Assembly: GCA_032622095.1 (NCBI GenBank)
Contig: CP136063.1
Coordinates: 63,623,897-63,687,896, forward strand
Direction: 5' to 3'
From: Siphonodentalium dalli
Taxonomy: Eukaryota > Mollusca > Scaphopoda > Gadilida > Siphonodentaliidae
Length of the DNA: 64,000 bases
Positions within the stretch are counted from its first letter, which is position 1. Each line of letters opens with the position of its first letter. Below, piece after piece: positions 11,256 through 22,593 of this stretch. The translations under genes were made by a program, and so were the position numbers. The notes under the pieces were generated by a model, which ran no database searches, was not told the origin of the DNA, and worked only from the letters and a program-made list of their open reading frames with translations.

Positions 11256-11539
11256 GTTAGCACAATGGGTCGACTGAAAGCAGCTCAGCGCATGCAAAAC
11301 TCGGTGGGGATTAGAGTAGAATCCATTGTCCACCGAGCCTTCGACAAAAAAGTCACGGCAACTCACTGGCTTCGTGCGTCAAGCACTTTTGCGACCGTCC
11401 CAGCGAGCTGCCGGATCGAGAATCAAAATTGGTATACTGACCAGGGAATGTGATTGGGGGGGGGGGCTAACCCCGGGATTCTCGAAAGGATCGAATGACC
11501 CTTTCCCTAACCCCTCATTTTTAGCCTTTAATTTAAACA

Positions 11540-12091
11540 CATAAAAAAAGAGCATTTTTTTTCCAAAAAGTTGATCACTTTCTTGTTTTTTTCGTTTTTT
11601 CTTGGGTTGTTTCTCCGACGAGGATGGTGGAAATGATGCTTGGAGTTGGTACGTCCCTGTCTCCATGACGACAGCAGGGACCTCCGGCAGATCCACGGAG
11701 TCCCTGCTTGCTGGTCTGATGTCGCCTGGCAGGTCGTGTCGTCTGGGCGTCTCTCAGACAACTCCGTGTAAACAACTGGCTGTGACAATGGACGTCGGCT
11801 GGACCAGATGGGGAGGGGTGACCGGCAGATCCACAGCCACCCCCACCTTCTTCTTCCATTTCGCCCGTCTGGCGGCGTCCCTTCTCCGTCTTGATGGTGT
11901 CTTTATCTTTGGAGGCCCCTTCTTCTTCAAGCAACGGCGTTCCTGTCCCGGGCAGAAGACCTCTGGATACCAGCATCCTCTGTCCGGAATTCTACACAGA
12001 GAACCAGAGAGCCCCTGTCAGCCTGGATATTCCAGCTAACAGTGTCCACAATCTGGCTTCTCTGTATAGCAGCGTCGGGGATTAAGTTCAT
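11540..12091 (-). pseudogene. Unknown gene P2, paralogue of P1, left copy (frameshifted)
   Basis: An ATG at 12091 opens MNLIPDAAIQRSQIVDTVSW, continues to GSLVLCVEFRTEDAG, then stops at a TGA near 11930. The homology resumes in another frame with KIKTPSRRRRDAARRAKWKK, and in a third with SRDSVDLPEVPAVVMETG and SSSEKQPKKKRKK. P1 covers the same motifs in the same order. I infer a decayed paralogue; very small introns are less likely. The protein would be small, highly basic and probably nuclear or RNA/DNA-binding (inference from composition). The function is unknown. Confidence 0.45.
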
Positions 12092-12640
12092 AGTCCGTCC
12101 TGAGCCTAATCCAAAACCATCTCACTCGCCGGCGTTAGCACGAGGGTGGATGCTTCCCTAAGGTTACAGTCCTCACGACTCACTCGTGCTAACGTCTGAC
12201 AGAAAGGAACTAATACAGCCAAAGCAAATATGACTGCCTCGCTCCACTCCCTGTCAGAGGTATACTGACAACATTACTATATGCAGACTATATATGTTCA
12301 AAATTATAGCTCATGTGTGTTTGTAAAACACGTGTAAACAACTCTGTGATAAGTATTCAGTTATAAGTGTTCATCTTTAATACCGATATCCCACATACAA
12401 TCAGCTGCGACATCTTTAAAAAAAACATTCCGGTGCGTGATATGATCACACTTGTAACAACAAGTAACTGTATAAACATTACTTTGAGTACGGTATATTT
12501 CACTATATGTTGCAAACACTCTTGTCTTAACTCAAAAATCCATTGATTTGAGCCGCCAACATATTCCTAACAATTGTAACACCTTTAAATTTAATTAGCG
12601 ACTCGGCGGCTGGCTCAGCTGATTCCAACTACAACTTTTA
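12092..12640. other. Spacer with an 11-bp inverted repeat
   Basis: Non-coding. It contains GTTAGCACGAG near 12134 and CTCGTGCTAAC near 12183, an inverted pair around a loop of about 40 bp. The rest shows no gene. Confidence 0.5.
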
Positions 12641-12743
12641 GTGTGCCTACCTATTACCGCACGGTAAATACCGAGTACCGCCAATCTGGAGAACGAAAAA
12701 TGTCGATAAAAGTTGAAATATAAGACTTACAAATTATCTTTTT

Positions 12744-12814
12744 TAAGGACGACCAGCTGGGCGCAGCCCAGCCGTGCATCTGTTGCGCAGCAACAGATGC
12801 GCTGGTCGTCCTTA
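12744..12814. repeat. T-shaped nested palindrome, copy 1
   Basis: Outer stem TAAGGACGACCAGC (12744-12757) pairs with GCTGGTCGTCCTTA (12801-12814). Inside are two complete hairpins side by side: CTGGGC-GCA-GCCCAG (12757-12771) and GCATCTGTTGC-GCA-GCAACAGATGC (12776-12800). The order A-B-B'-C-C'-A' can fold into a three-way T or cruciform, the layout known from parvovirus-type hairpin telomeres. No parvovirus gene is seen nearby. Confidence 0.9.
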
Positions 12815-13872
12815 TACTAAGTTCGCTTTCGAACATGGGCGCCGCCATCTTGAATTATGGGTGCCGCCATCTTGAATTTGAGGGGCCACCATCTTGAAAC
12901 GTCATTGCAATTAAATTAAAACTACAAAATGTAACTTTTCACATAGCTAACATAACAGTATTCATTGCGTGAAGACATTACATGGTTTATACTTTAAACA
13001 ATAATCATTACTTAAATCATAAATGTTGCCGATCTGACTCGGGTTGCTATGCCATTCGGAAAATGACGGAAATTACGTAAAGCTGCACATTTTCGTTAGC
13101 CACATCGCGAAAACAACATGACTCATTTCGTAAATGTCTAAAATGTTTGTCATATCACAAAATAAACTGTTCTTTAGTTTATTAAATTAGTAAAAGCACA
13201 TCCACGTAAACTGTTAGGTTACGTCATATGTTGTATCCAAAGCGACGCCATATTGGCACGCGCATTTCCCCGCGAAAGTTATTGACGTTTGACATCGACA
13301 TAGCACACAAAGCAGGCATAATGTTGGCACGGTTGGCATTAGGTTTGGTTGGGTTGACGTTGTTTCATAGTGCATGTCTCCGAGTCCGCGCTGGTATAAA
13401 TGTAGCTCCATGCAATTGTAATCAAACTGATCAAATCCCAACCTATAAAATCACTATAGGATTTGTACAGGTACAAACAAAACATGTTCTTGGAAATTGA
13501 ATGTTCTTCCTTACTTATATTATAATGATTTGGGTTGTTATTGGAAACAACAACCCAAATTTCTCACTCATAAGAACCCCAATTTCCAACCAAGGCCAAG
13601 AAGGGTTGTGGAGGCGAGTACAACTAAATATTTCATTTGAGATTGGGCATATGGGCCAGTCGAAAAAATGGCCCCGGGGAGCCACGAAAGGCTGAAAGAT
13701 GTGAGTGCAATATGATATTTCTCAGGTAGACCCCACCCACATTCCACAAGCAACCAACTTCGTGTACGTAATTGTTTATAAGAAATATTTATAGTTAATT
13801 AAATCTTGACATGCATATAAGTCAACACATAGTAGTCTGAGAAGTGCAGTTCGTGACTGCACGGTCGTCCTT
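12745..13872. mobile_element. Possible non-autonomous element with hairpin end, copy 1
   Basis: The 10-bp end AAGGACGACC of the T-shaped palindrome recurs inverted (GGTCGTCCTT) at 13863-13872, next to a second small hairpin GTGCAG...CTGCAC. That suggests a 1.13-kb unit with unequal hairpin ends. The interior has GCCGCCATCTTGAA-like triplets near 12838-12900 and no supported gene; the 90-codon frame at 13228-13500 has no family resemblance. The boundary assignment is inferred. Confidence 0.35.
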
Positions 13873-14599
13873 TTTTACATGGATTTCAATGCCATAATTT
13901 CTTGTTAATTTCTTTTATTTGTAATTGGCATAGCTTACCCCAAACCAAAATTCATCATTATTGGAATTATATTAACGACAATAAACGAAATTGAAAATCC
14001 CAACTACACCTTTTACTGGGCTCGAATTGTCTCGGACTACGACTACAACTTTTAGTGTGTCCCAATTATAATCGGTTCGTTTCGTGTCCCGGTATATGTT
14101 TTGATTTGTCCATAAAACAAACCGGAAATAACAGATCATGTGCAATTTTTGAGACTCGAGAAAAGTTCAATGTTAAATACCCGGTACACGAATGTATTGT
14201 TAACTATCTTCAGCCAACGATAAAAGTGAGATACATAATACACGGTAATATGACTCAATAACTCGAAAGTTATATTTATTGTTGTTCTTCTTCTTCTAAC
14301 TGCTTCTGATTCTAAAACGTAAACGGACTGTCGGGAGCACAGTTGTTGGAAACTTGTCAAAAAACCCGAAAAGAGATGTCACCACCACTACTTATTAATA
14401 TAATTGACAAGTAGGGAAAGCTACTGAGCCCACCCATCTCCCATCAAACCATGTCACCGCTCGTTTCGTGTTCAATTGCATCAATAAAAACATTAATTTC
14501 CGAAAAGTACCACATCCTAGTAATAAAACATATATTTCTTTTCATGTTTACTGTAAGTGCAGTAGAAAATTATCACTTTATAATTACTTTTATCGTATA

Positions 14600-14786
14600 C
14601 AACTTCCCAAACAACAGCGGCTCGCTGATTCCACGAGTCGCCATCCGAGAGTCAAGCGCAGATAATAGCATTTGAAATTATCTGCCCTTGACTCTCGGAT
14701 GGCGACTCGTGGAATCGGCAGCCCACAGTTGCACAGTTGTTTTCGGATGTTGTATACGATAAAAGTAATTATAAAGTGATAATTTT
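14600..14786. repeat. Palindromic segment, truncated at the duplication join
   Basis: Inverted arms GATTCCACGAGTCGCCATCC / GGATGGCGACTCGTGGAATC (14627-14718) surround a 12-base centre. The right arm continues about 70 bp more as the reverse complement of sequence near 14540-14610 and is then cut at 14786 by the duplication junction. The longer version is at 22594-23291. Confidence 0.85.
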
Positions 14787-14976
14787 CACCAGAATAAAAC
14801 AATTAATTGGGATTTCCCATGCAAATCTCAAGAGCAAAAATTAGAGTTACAAATGTTTCAAGGTCTCACTTGATGCCATATTGGAATTAAGACGGTTGGT
14901 AAAATCCAGCAACCGAGCATGCTTATCATTTAACACCCATAACATGTAAATGGCCGATGTCAACATTTGTTATAAA

Positions 14977-15424
14977 AAAAGTGCCTGGGCACTAGTCGCA
15001 CCGCTATATCGGCATGTCATTAGACTCATTACATTGTATATATACAGTTCAAGATATCCTTTACATCGGGTGCGTGGGAACTAGTCGCAGTGGTATATCG
15101 GCCTGTCATTACATTATATAGATACGGTGTTGGATATTCTTACCTCGAGTGCCAGGGAACTAGTCCCACTGGTATATCGGCCTAAATTACATTGTATTGA
15201 AACAGTCTTGGATATCCTTTACATCGAGTGCATGGGAACCAGTCGCATCGGCCTACATTACATTGTATATAAATAAACAGTCTTGGATATCCTTTATATT
15301 GTATAATAGTCCAGGATACCCTTTACATCGGGTGCGTGGGAACTAGTTGCACTGGTATATTGGCCTGTCATATCATATTGGGCCTCGAATATCCCTTACA
15401 TCGGGTTCCTGGACTAAATACTCA
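14977..15424. repeat. Diverged tandem repeat, about 80-90 bp unit, copy 3
   Basis: Third copy of 3815-4262, with a few private substitutions (for example CCGCTATATCGG near 15001). Confidence 0.75.
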
Positions 15425-15632
15425 TATCATATTATATTATCATGACTTCATGCGGGAACGATAACTTTGGACGCTGTTAGTGTTAGATAATTTGCAGTGG
15501 ATACTTATGGGAGGCCAAATTAACATTTAATAATGAATTTTTCTTAAGCGCAAAACAATTATTGTGCTTAAGCGAAAATAATAGAGATTAAGTGCAAATA
15601 TATGGGGCGCCATCCCTGCAAATATTCGTTTT

Positions 15633-16148
15633 CGGAGATATCTCCTTGGATCCAGGCAGATATCTGCTCGCATTATGGAGATATCTCCTCGGTTTCAAGG
15701 AGATATCTGCTTGGAATATGGAGATATCTCCTCGGAAATATTTTCAAGGAGATATCTCCTTGAAACCGATGAGATATCTCCATAATGCGAGCAGATATCT
15801 CCTTGGATCCAAGGAGATATCTCCTTGGATCCAAGCAGATATCTGCTCGCATTATGGAGATATCTCCTTGAAATATGTTCAAGGAGATATCTCCTTGGAT
15901 CCAAGCAGATATCTGCTCGGATTATGGAGATATCTGCTTGAAAAATATTTCAAGGAGATATCTCCATATTCCGAGCAGATATCTGCTTGGATGTATTTCG
16001 AAAAAAAATTGAAAAAACGTATATGTATACTAAATCATTAATATTTCTTGGCCGCGGTTTTCCAAGGAGATATCTCCATAATCCAAGCAGATATCTGCTT
16101 GGAATATTTTCAAGGAGATATCTGCTTGGAATATGGAGATATCCCCTT
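15633..16148. repeat. AGATATCT palindrome array, copy 3
   Basis: Same order and spacing of AGATATCT sites as copies 1 and 2. One private change lengthens a site to GAGATATCTCCTCGG near 15680, where the others have GAGATATCTCATCGG. Confidence 0.9.
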
Positions 16149-16151
16149 GGG

Positions 16152-17672
16152 TCTCTAGGTTTTACGACATCTTTCGGGAGTACGACGGTCTCAGGATCTC
16201 GGAGATGGTGACGAAACTCTGTTCTTAGTTGAAAGTCGCCGACATCACAGAAGCCTCTTTTCATTTCCAGAACGTAAAACTCTTGCAGGTATTTGAGTGA
16301 AAGGACTATCGAATCTAAAGGCACCTGTTTCCAGTTGATCAGTTCCTTGCAGACGCGGTTGAAGGATTCCGATAAGTTGTTGGTGACGCCTGAATGTTCA
16401 TTGAATATGCCGATCTCTTCGAGAATGAACCTGGCACTGTTGTTCTTGATTGGCTGCAATAAATGTGTACTTATACGTATTCGACGAATGCAGAACTCCA
16501 GTTGACTGACAAAGTGTCGTGTAGCTGGTCTAAAGCATCCTCGTTGGTGGCTCTCATCATTTTTTCTACGTCCTCGCAGTATACAGCTATGTCGTCGGAT
16601 CTTCCTCCATGTGATTTAACCCAATGTTTGACGTCTGATTTTATGTGATTCCAGCAAAACACAAGTCGGCAGTGGAGCGTATCATTTGATGGCGTTTGAG
16701 AATGCAGATTCTCTTTCTGTGATGATCACCGGGTTGCCTATGGACATGTTTGGTACGGCTACTGTTATCTCTCTCCAAAATGTGTCGTGGCACTTCTGAT
16801 TTTTCCTGTCATATAACAGAAAGGCTGCAGGGAAACACACTTTACCTGTGAAGAACGGATGTTTAATTGTCAGCGCCGATAAAAAGTCTCCAAGGTTGAA
16901 GGTTGTGTCGTAGGAGAGGATTGGCGGCGTGTCCGATGCTAGCAGTCTGTTTAGTTCCTGTAGAATTCCACTGTTACCAATCACCACACGAAGCTCTGGG
17001 TATATACTGAAATCTAGGACGAAGTCAGATATGTTGTATGCCAGCGCCAGTGTATTATATGCTGCGTCATGGCTATCTTCCTCGATGTGTTGACTGCGTA
17101 CCTGACGTTACCAACTTGCTTCATGTTCTTGGCATTCATGATTCCTTGGGTCGTCGTTGATATGCCTGGTTTGGTCACACTGTCCCTGTATACCGGTGCC
17201 GGTTCTCTGTCTACACATTCTTTTCTCGAGGTGGGCCACAGCAGGTGGCAATGGTCGACGGCAGCGTTCGTTGATACTTCTGTTCCTTTGTCTTTGAATT
17301 ACCATGCGGCCTACTTACGTGAACACTTTCGTCCCCAATATAATGGACGATAACTAACTCTGAAACAAGAGAAGAATACATTACCCGTTTGAAACGTTCG
17401 TCGTCAGCCTTGTCACCAACTTCCCGCTTGCTCATGTAGTCACGCCGCAAATACTTTGGTTCTTTCCTTGGCATTTTGTTGGCACCTTTATTGACCCAGA
17501 AATACTGGTCACACGTATCGCCTTTTGAGCCTGTTAGAAGGTAAACGGAACCTCCTTTTGACAGTTTTGGTGGCACTGTCGATTTTTTGTCCACGTCGAG
17601 TTTCTCGAATATCGAGAGCACTTCTCGATAATCAAGATCAGATTCTTTGTTCATGTAGATTGTAGCTGACAT
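16152..17672 (-). pseudogene. MULE-type transposase pseudogene, copy 3 (most complete)
   Basis: The longest copy. From the ATG at 17672 a 153-codon N-terminal frame carries KSTVPPKLSKGG, a DQYFWVNKGANK stretch and then LVIVHYIGDESV and SRPHGNSK, a DNA-binding-like head often seen before MULE catalytic domains in marine invertebrates. It then shifts frame into the catalytic part (YDTTFNLGDF ... VIITERESAF, 16682-16987) and again into CWNHIKSDVKHW, SHGGRSDDIAVY and NNLSESFNR (15950-16662). The frameshifts after the catalytic domain and near 16465 are common to all three copies. It keeps the 137 bp missing from copy 2. Terminal inverted repeats of the parent element were not identified; the palindrome array right after the gene is a candidate subterminal region. 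Confidence 0.85.
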
Positions 17673-17871
17673 TGTGTACGATGAAGAAGCTAGGATATAC
17701 TGACCAGCAGGATCGCAGGTTTGGTAGTTTGGGGGGCTAACCCCGGGATGGTCGAATAGACCGAGAGGTCTATTCCTTCACCCCTCATTTTTGTAGCTTT
17801 AATATATAAGTATCACAAAAAAAGGAGCATTTTTATTCAATCCATGCTTTTTTTCTTTGGTGGCTTCTCTG

Positions 17872-18868
17872 CAGTCTGGAGTAAACTACATACCCACATA
17901 TAAAAATAGTGGGTCTGACGACCTTTCGTTCAGTTTTCATTTCCCAAACCCGGGATTCCTTGTAATTACCGCCAATCAAAACTTGGCTCCAAGAAATGTG
18001 TGCCCCAATAAAAAACTAGTAACATGTCACGTGCTCTCGGTGTGGAAATTCCGAAGGTGTGGCTAAATGTTGTTAAAATAGTATCCATGACGTCATGTTA
18101 TACCGGAAGAGAAATTCACAAATCGACAAATAAAGAAGATTGTCGACGAGCGGTCGAAAGTTTAAAATCAAGAATCACCGGAATTTGGATTGCAGGCAAC
18201 TGTAATTAGGGTATAACTGGCCAATCTTTGGAGCTAATAATACGGCTGTGTAAGGTCGGGAGGGTTTCGGTGGGGTTGGTGGTAGAATTTTGTTGCTCTT
18301 TGCTCGTTTTGGCTGCGGTGGTACTACTGCCGGTACTGGGGAACTGATATATCGTTTTGTTATGTCATTTAACTTTTTTTTAGTTCTGTAGTTGTTTTAG
18401 CAGATAGTCCCGACATTCATGTATTTTTGATTTGTGGCCGTTGATTTGTGTTATTTTTTGACAACATGGGCGACAAATCGCCTGGCCAATCTAAAAAATA
18501 ATTCGTTCAAGAGATCCACATAAATTGACATTTTTTATAATTTCAAGAAGATCTGTCTTAGTTATTGTACATATTATTTTAGATCCCGGAAGCTAGCTGT
18601 TTCCCTTTATTGTCAGTAAAACAACCGCCGAACGAACAGTCACAAACCCTGCAACTATTAATTCCGATTCTTAGAATCGGCTTCACATGGTTGAAGCGGC
18701 CATGACGGCACTGGCACGTGACCATGTTTACGCCTGTCAATCACAACTAATTTCAGATTTATATTTAGTGCGGTGTGACGTAATTTGGGGGAAGCCCACA
18801 ACCGTTCAGAAATGAAAAGTTGATGGGAATGCAATAGTATGAATCTGAGTGTATGTTTACATAGACTG
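17872..18868. mobile_element. 997-bp insertion with 9-bp target duplication
   Basis: Present only in the right copy of gene P1. It is flanked by GCTTCTCTG on both sides (17863-17871 and 18869-18877), while the left copy has a single GCTTCTCTG. The ends are inverted, CAGTCT...AGACTG, with imperfect similarity running inward (GTAAAC/ATAC). A 9-bp target duplication fits Mutator-type elements. CAG/CTG ends also recall hAT elements, which usually make 8 bp. No transposase frame is present, so it is non-autonomous. Confidence 0.85.
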
Positions 18869-19493
18869 GCTTCTCTGAGGATGGAGGAGATGTTGGTTTA
18901 TCCTTCTGTTGTTGCTGTTGGTCATTGCTGTTTGTCAACTGTAGCATTCTGTCAGCTCGATCTTGCAGCTCCGATATTGCTTGAAGCATAGCTTTATGTT
19001 GCGCTTTTTCATCCTCAGAGGGCGACGCCGGCCTCTCCGGGTATCTCGGCGTCGGAGGGGCGGTGAAGGTGGTATCCGCCCCTGGTGGAGACTGGCTAGG
19101 TGGTGTTACCATCTCCACGGGGAAGACATGTGGCGGCGGGACGTCCGGGTGACGTCGATGTCCCCATTTCCGCTGTCCTCGACGACAACCGGGACATCCG
19201 GAAGAGCGTCGGCGTCCCTGCTGGTGGTGTTGGCTGGAGTCGCAGTTTGTTGTTCTGAGCCAGAGGCCAAGTGGGGGAGAAACTGGGCGTCTCTCAGTTC
19301 TCCGTTTCCACTTGGCCCTTCTCTCGGTGTCTCTGCGGCGTCTTGAGGGTGTCTTTTTCTTTCCCATCGTCCCGGTGCAGCTGTCCCTGTTATCCCCGGA
19401 CCGGAGGAATCCAGTCGGTCCATCCAGGCCCCGGCCGGTAGAAGGTTCTACCGGGGTGACCTGGATATCCAAAACTACTTCCAGCCGACCCAT
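18765..19493 (-). pseudogene. Unknown gene P1, right copy, interrupted by insertion
   Basis: Same protein as 10599-11255 from MGRLEVVLDIQV through KTPSRRRRD to PPSSEKP, where the 997-bp element enters; the frame then reads 33 unrelated residues from the insertion and stops. The conserved C-terminal KKKSMD tail is left stranded beyond the insertion near 17840-17862. Upstream the frame keeps HCVSWTLRAN, which aligns with the VSWNIQAD of gene P2 and shows that the left copy lost six codons there. Confidence 0.6.
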
Positions 19494-19796
19494 GTTAGCA
19501 CGGAGAGTCCAGCTAACACAATGGGTCGACTGAAAGCAGCTCAGCGCATGCAAAACTCGATGGGGATTAGAGTAGAATCCATTGTCCACCGAGCCTTCGA
19601 CAAAAAAGTCACGGCAACTCACTGGCTTCGTGCGTCAAGCACTTTTGCGACCGTCCCAGCGAGCTGCCGGATCGAGAATCAAAATTGGTATACTGACCAG
19701 GGAATGTGATTTGGGGGGGGGGCTAACCCCGGGATTCTCGAAAGGATCGAATGACCCTTTCCCTAACCCCTCATTTTTAGCCTTTAATTTAAACAC

Positions 19797-20348
19797 ATAA
19801 AAAAAAGAGCATTTTTTTTCCAAAAAGTTGATCACTTTCTTGTTTTTTTCGTTTTTTCTTGGGTTGTTTCTCCGACGAGGATGGTGGAGATGATGCTTGG
19901 AGTTGGTACGTCCCTGTCTCCATGACGACAGCAGGGACCTCCGGTAGATCCACGGAGTCGCTGCTTGCTGGTCTGATGTCGCCTGGCAGGTCGGGTCGTC
20001 TGGGCGTCTCTCAGACAACTCCGTGTAAACAACTGGCTGTGACAATGGACGTCGGCTGGACCAGATGGGGAGGGGTGACCGGCAGATCCACAGCCACCCC
20101 CACCTTCTTCTTCCATTTCGCCCGTCTGGCGGCGTCCCTTCTCCGTCTTGATGGTGTCTTTATCTTTGGAGGCCCCTTCTTCTTCAAGCAACGGCGTTCC
20201 TGTCCCGGGCAGAAGACCTCTGGATACCAGCATCCTCTGTCCGGAATTCTACACAGAGAACCAGAGAGCCCCTGTCATCCTGGATATCCCAGCTAACAGT
20301 GTCCACAATCTGGCTTCTCTGTATAGCAGCGTCGGGGGTTGAGTTCAT
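19797..20348 (-). pseudogene. Unknown gene P2, right copy (frameshifted)
   Basis: Copy of 11540-12091, with ATG at 20348 (MNSTPDAAIQRSQ). It has the same three-frame layout: VSW..GSLVLCVEFRT, then KIKTPSRRRRD, then LPEVPAVVMETG and SSSEKQPKKKRKK. The same breaks in both copies mean decay or splicing was set before duplication. Confidence 0.45.
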
Positions 20349-20999
20349 AGTCCGTCCTGAGCCTAATCCAAAACCATCTCACTCGCCGGCGTTAGCACGA
20401 GGGTGGATGCTTCCCTAAGGTTACAGTCCTCACGACTCACTCGTGCTAACGTCTGACAGAAAGGAACTAATACAGCCAAAGCAAATATGACTGCCTCGCT
20501 CCACTCCCTGTCAGAGGTATACTGGCAACATTACTATATGCAGACGATATTTGTTCAAAATTATCGCTCATGTGTGTTTGTAAAACACGTGTAAACAACT
20601 CTGTGATAAGTATTCAGTTATAAGTGTTCATCTTAAATACCGATATCCCACATACAATCAGCTGCGACATCTTTAAAAAAACATTCCGGTGCGTGATATG
20701 ATCACACTTGTAACAACAAGTAACTGTATAAACATTACTTTGAGTACGGTATATTTCACTACATGTTGCAAACACTCTTGTCTTAACTCAAAAATCCATT
20801 GATTTGAGCCGCCAACATATTCCTAACAATTGTAACACCTTTAAATTTAATTAGCGACTCGGCGGCTGGCTCAGCTGATTCCAACTACAACTTTTAGTGT
20901 GCCTACCTATTACCGCACGGTAAATACCGAGTACCGCCAATCTGGAGAACGAAAAATGTCGATAAAAGTTGAAATATAAGACTTACAAATTATCTTTTT

Positions 21000-21070
21000 T
21001 AAGGACGACCAGCTGGGCGCAGCCCAGCCGCGCATCTGTTGCGCAGCAACAGATGCGCTGGTCGTCCTTA
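21000..21070. repeat. T-shaped nested palindrome, copy 2
   Basis: Same architecture as 12744-12814. One base differs: GCGCATCTG here, GTGCATCTG in copy 1. The second hairpin stem is therefore a perfect 13 bp (GCGCATCTGTTGC pairing with GCAACAGATGCGC). Confidence 0.9.
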
Positions 21071-22127
21071 TACTAAGTTCGCTTTCGAACATGGGCGCCG
21101 CCATCTTGAATTAGGGGTGCCGCCATCTTGAATTTGAGGGGCCACCATCTTGAAACGTCATTGCAATTAAATTAAAACTACAAAATGTTACTTTTCACAT
21201 AGCTAACATAACAGTATTCATTGCGTGAAGACATTACATGGTTTATACTTTAAACAATAATCATTACTTAAATCATAAATGTTGCCGATCTGACTCGGGT
21301 TGCTATGCCATTCGGAAAATGACGGAAATTACGTAAAGCTGCACATTTTCGTTAGCCACATCGCGAAAACAACATGACTCATTTCGTAAATGTCTAAAAT
21401 GTTTGTCATATCACAAAATAAACTGTTCTTTAGTTTATTAAATTAGTAAAAGCACATCCACGTAAACTGTTAGGTTACGTCATATGTTGTATCCAAAGCG
21501 ACGCCATATTGGCACGCGCATTTCCCCGCGAAAGTTATTGACGTTTGACAGCGACATAGCACACAAAGCAGGCATAATGTTGGCACGGTTGGCATTAGGT
21601 TTGGTTGGGTTGACGTTGTTTCATAGTGCATGTCTCCGAGTCCGCGCTGGTATAAATGTAGCTCCATGCAATTGTAATCAAACTGATCAAATCCCAACCT
21701 ATAAAATCACTATAGGATTTGTACAGGTACAAACAAAACATGTTCTTGGAAATTGAATGTTCTTCCTTACTTATATTCTAATGATTTGGGTTGTTATTGG
21801 AAACAACAACCCAAATTTCTCACTCATAAGAACCCCAATTTCCAACCAAGGCCAAGAAGGGTTGCGGAGGCGAGTACAACTAATATTTCATTTGAGATTG
21901 GGCATATGGGCCAGTCGAAAAATTGGCCCCGGGGAGCCACGAAAGGCTGAAAGATGTGAGTGCAATATGATAATTCTCAGGTAGACCCCACCCACATTCC
22001 ACAAGCAACCAACTTCGTGTACGTAATTGTTTATAAGAAATATTTATAGTTAATTAAATCTTGACATGCATATAAGTCAACACATAGTAGTCTGAGAAGT
22101 GCAGGTCGTGACTGCACGGTCGTCCTT
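21001..22127. mobile_element. Possible non-autonomous element with hairpin end, copy 2
   Basis: Duplicate of 12745-13872, ending in GGTCGTCCTT at 22118-22127 next to a GTGCAGGTCGTGACTGCAC hairpin. It is carried by the segmental duplication and is not an independent insertion. Confidence 0.35.
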
Positions 22128-22593
22128 TTTACATGGATTTCAATGCCATAATTTCTTGTTAATTTCTTTTATTTGTAATTGGCATAGCTTACCCCAAACC
22201 AAAATTCATCATTATTGGAATTATATTAACGACAATAAACGAAATTGAAAATCCCAACTACACCTTTTACTGGGCTCGAATTGTCTCGGACTACGACTAC
22301 AACTTTTAGTGTGTCCCAATTATAATCGGTTCGTTTCGTGTCCCGGTATATGTTTTGATTTGTCCATAAAACAAACCGGAAATAACAGATCATGTGCAAT
22401 TTTTGAGACTCGAGAAAAGTTCAATGTTAAATACCCGGTACACGAATGTATTGTTAACTATCTTCAGCCAACGATAAAAGTGCGATACATAATACACGGT
22501 AATATGACTCAATAACTCGAAAGTTATATTTATTGTTGTTCTTCTTCTAACTAGTAACTGCTTCTGATTCTAAACCGTAAACGGGACTGTCGG

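Larger units (their letters stand above)
7689..14786. repeat. Large duplicated block, left copy
   Basis: Repeated at 14788-23058. The block holds the palindrome array, the MULE pseudogene, two KTPSRRRRD-motif genes, the T-shaped palindrome and part of the 14.6-kb palindrome. The join at 14786/14787 runs from GATAATTTT straight into TCACCAGAATAAAAC, the sequence found at 7689. Against the right copy it lacks 137 bp in the transposase and 18 bp in the first paralogue gene, and it lacks a 997-bp insertion. Confidence 0.85.

Noticed and set aside
12744-12814. An integrated parvovirus
   Set aside because: Only the hairpin architecture is similar. No NS1/Rep helicase or capsid frame is present in either flank.
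13228-13500. 90-codon plus-strand frame conserved in both blocks
   Set aside because: Conservation is explained by the recent duplication; it overlaps an equal frame on the other strand and shows no family motif.
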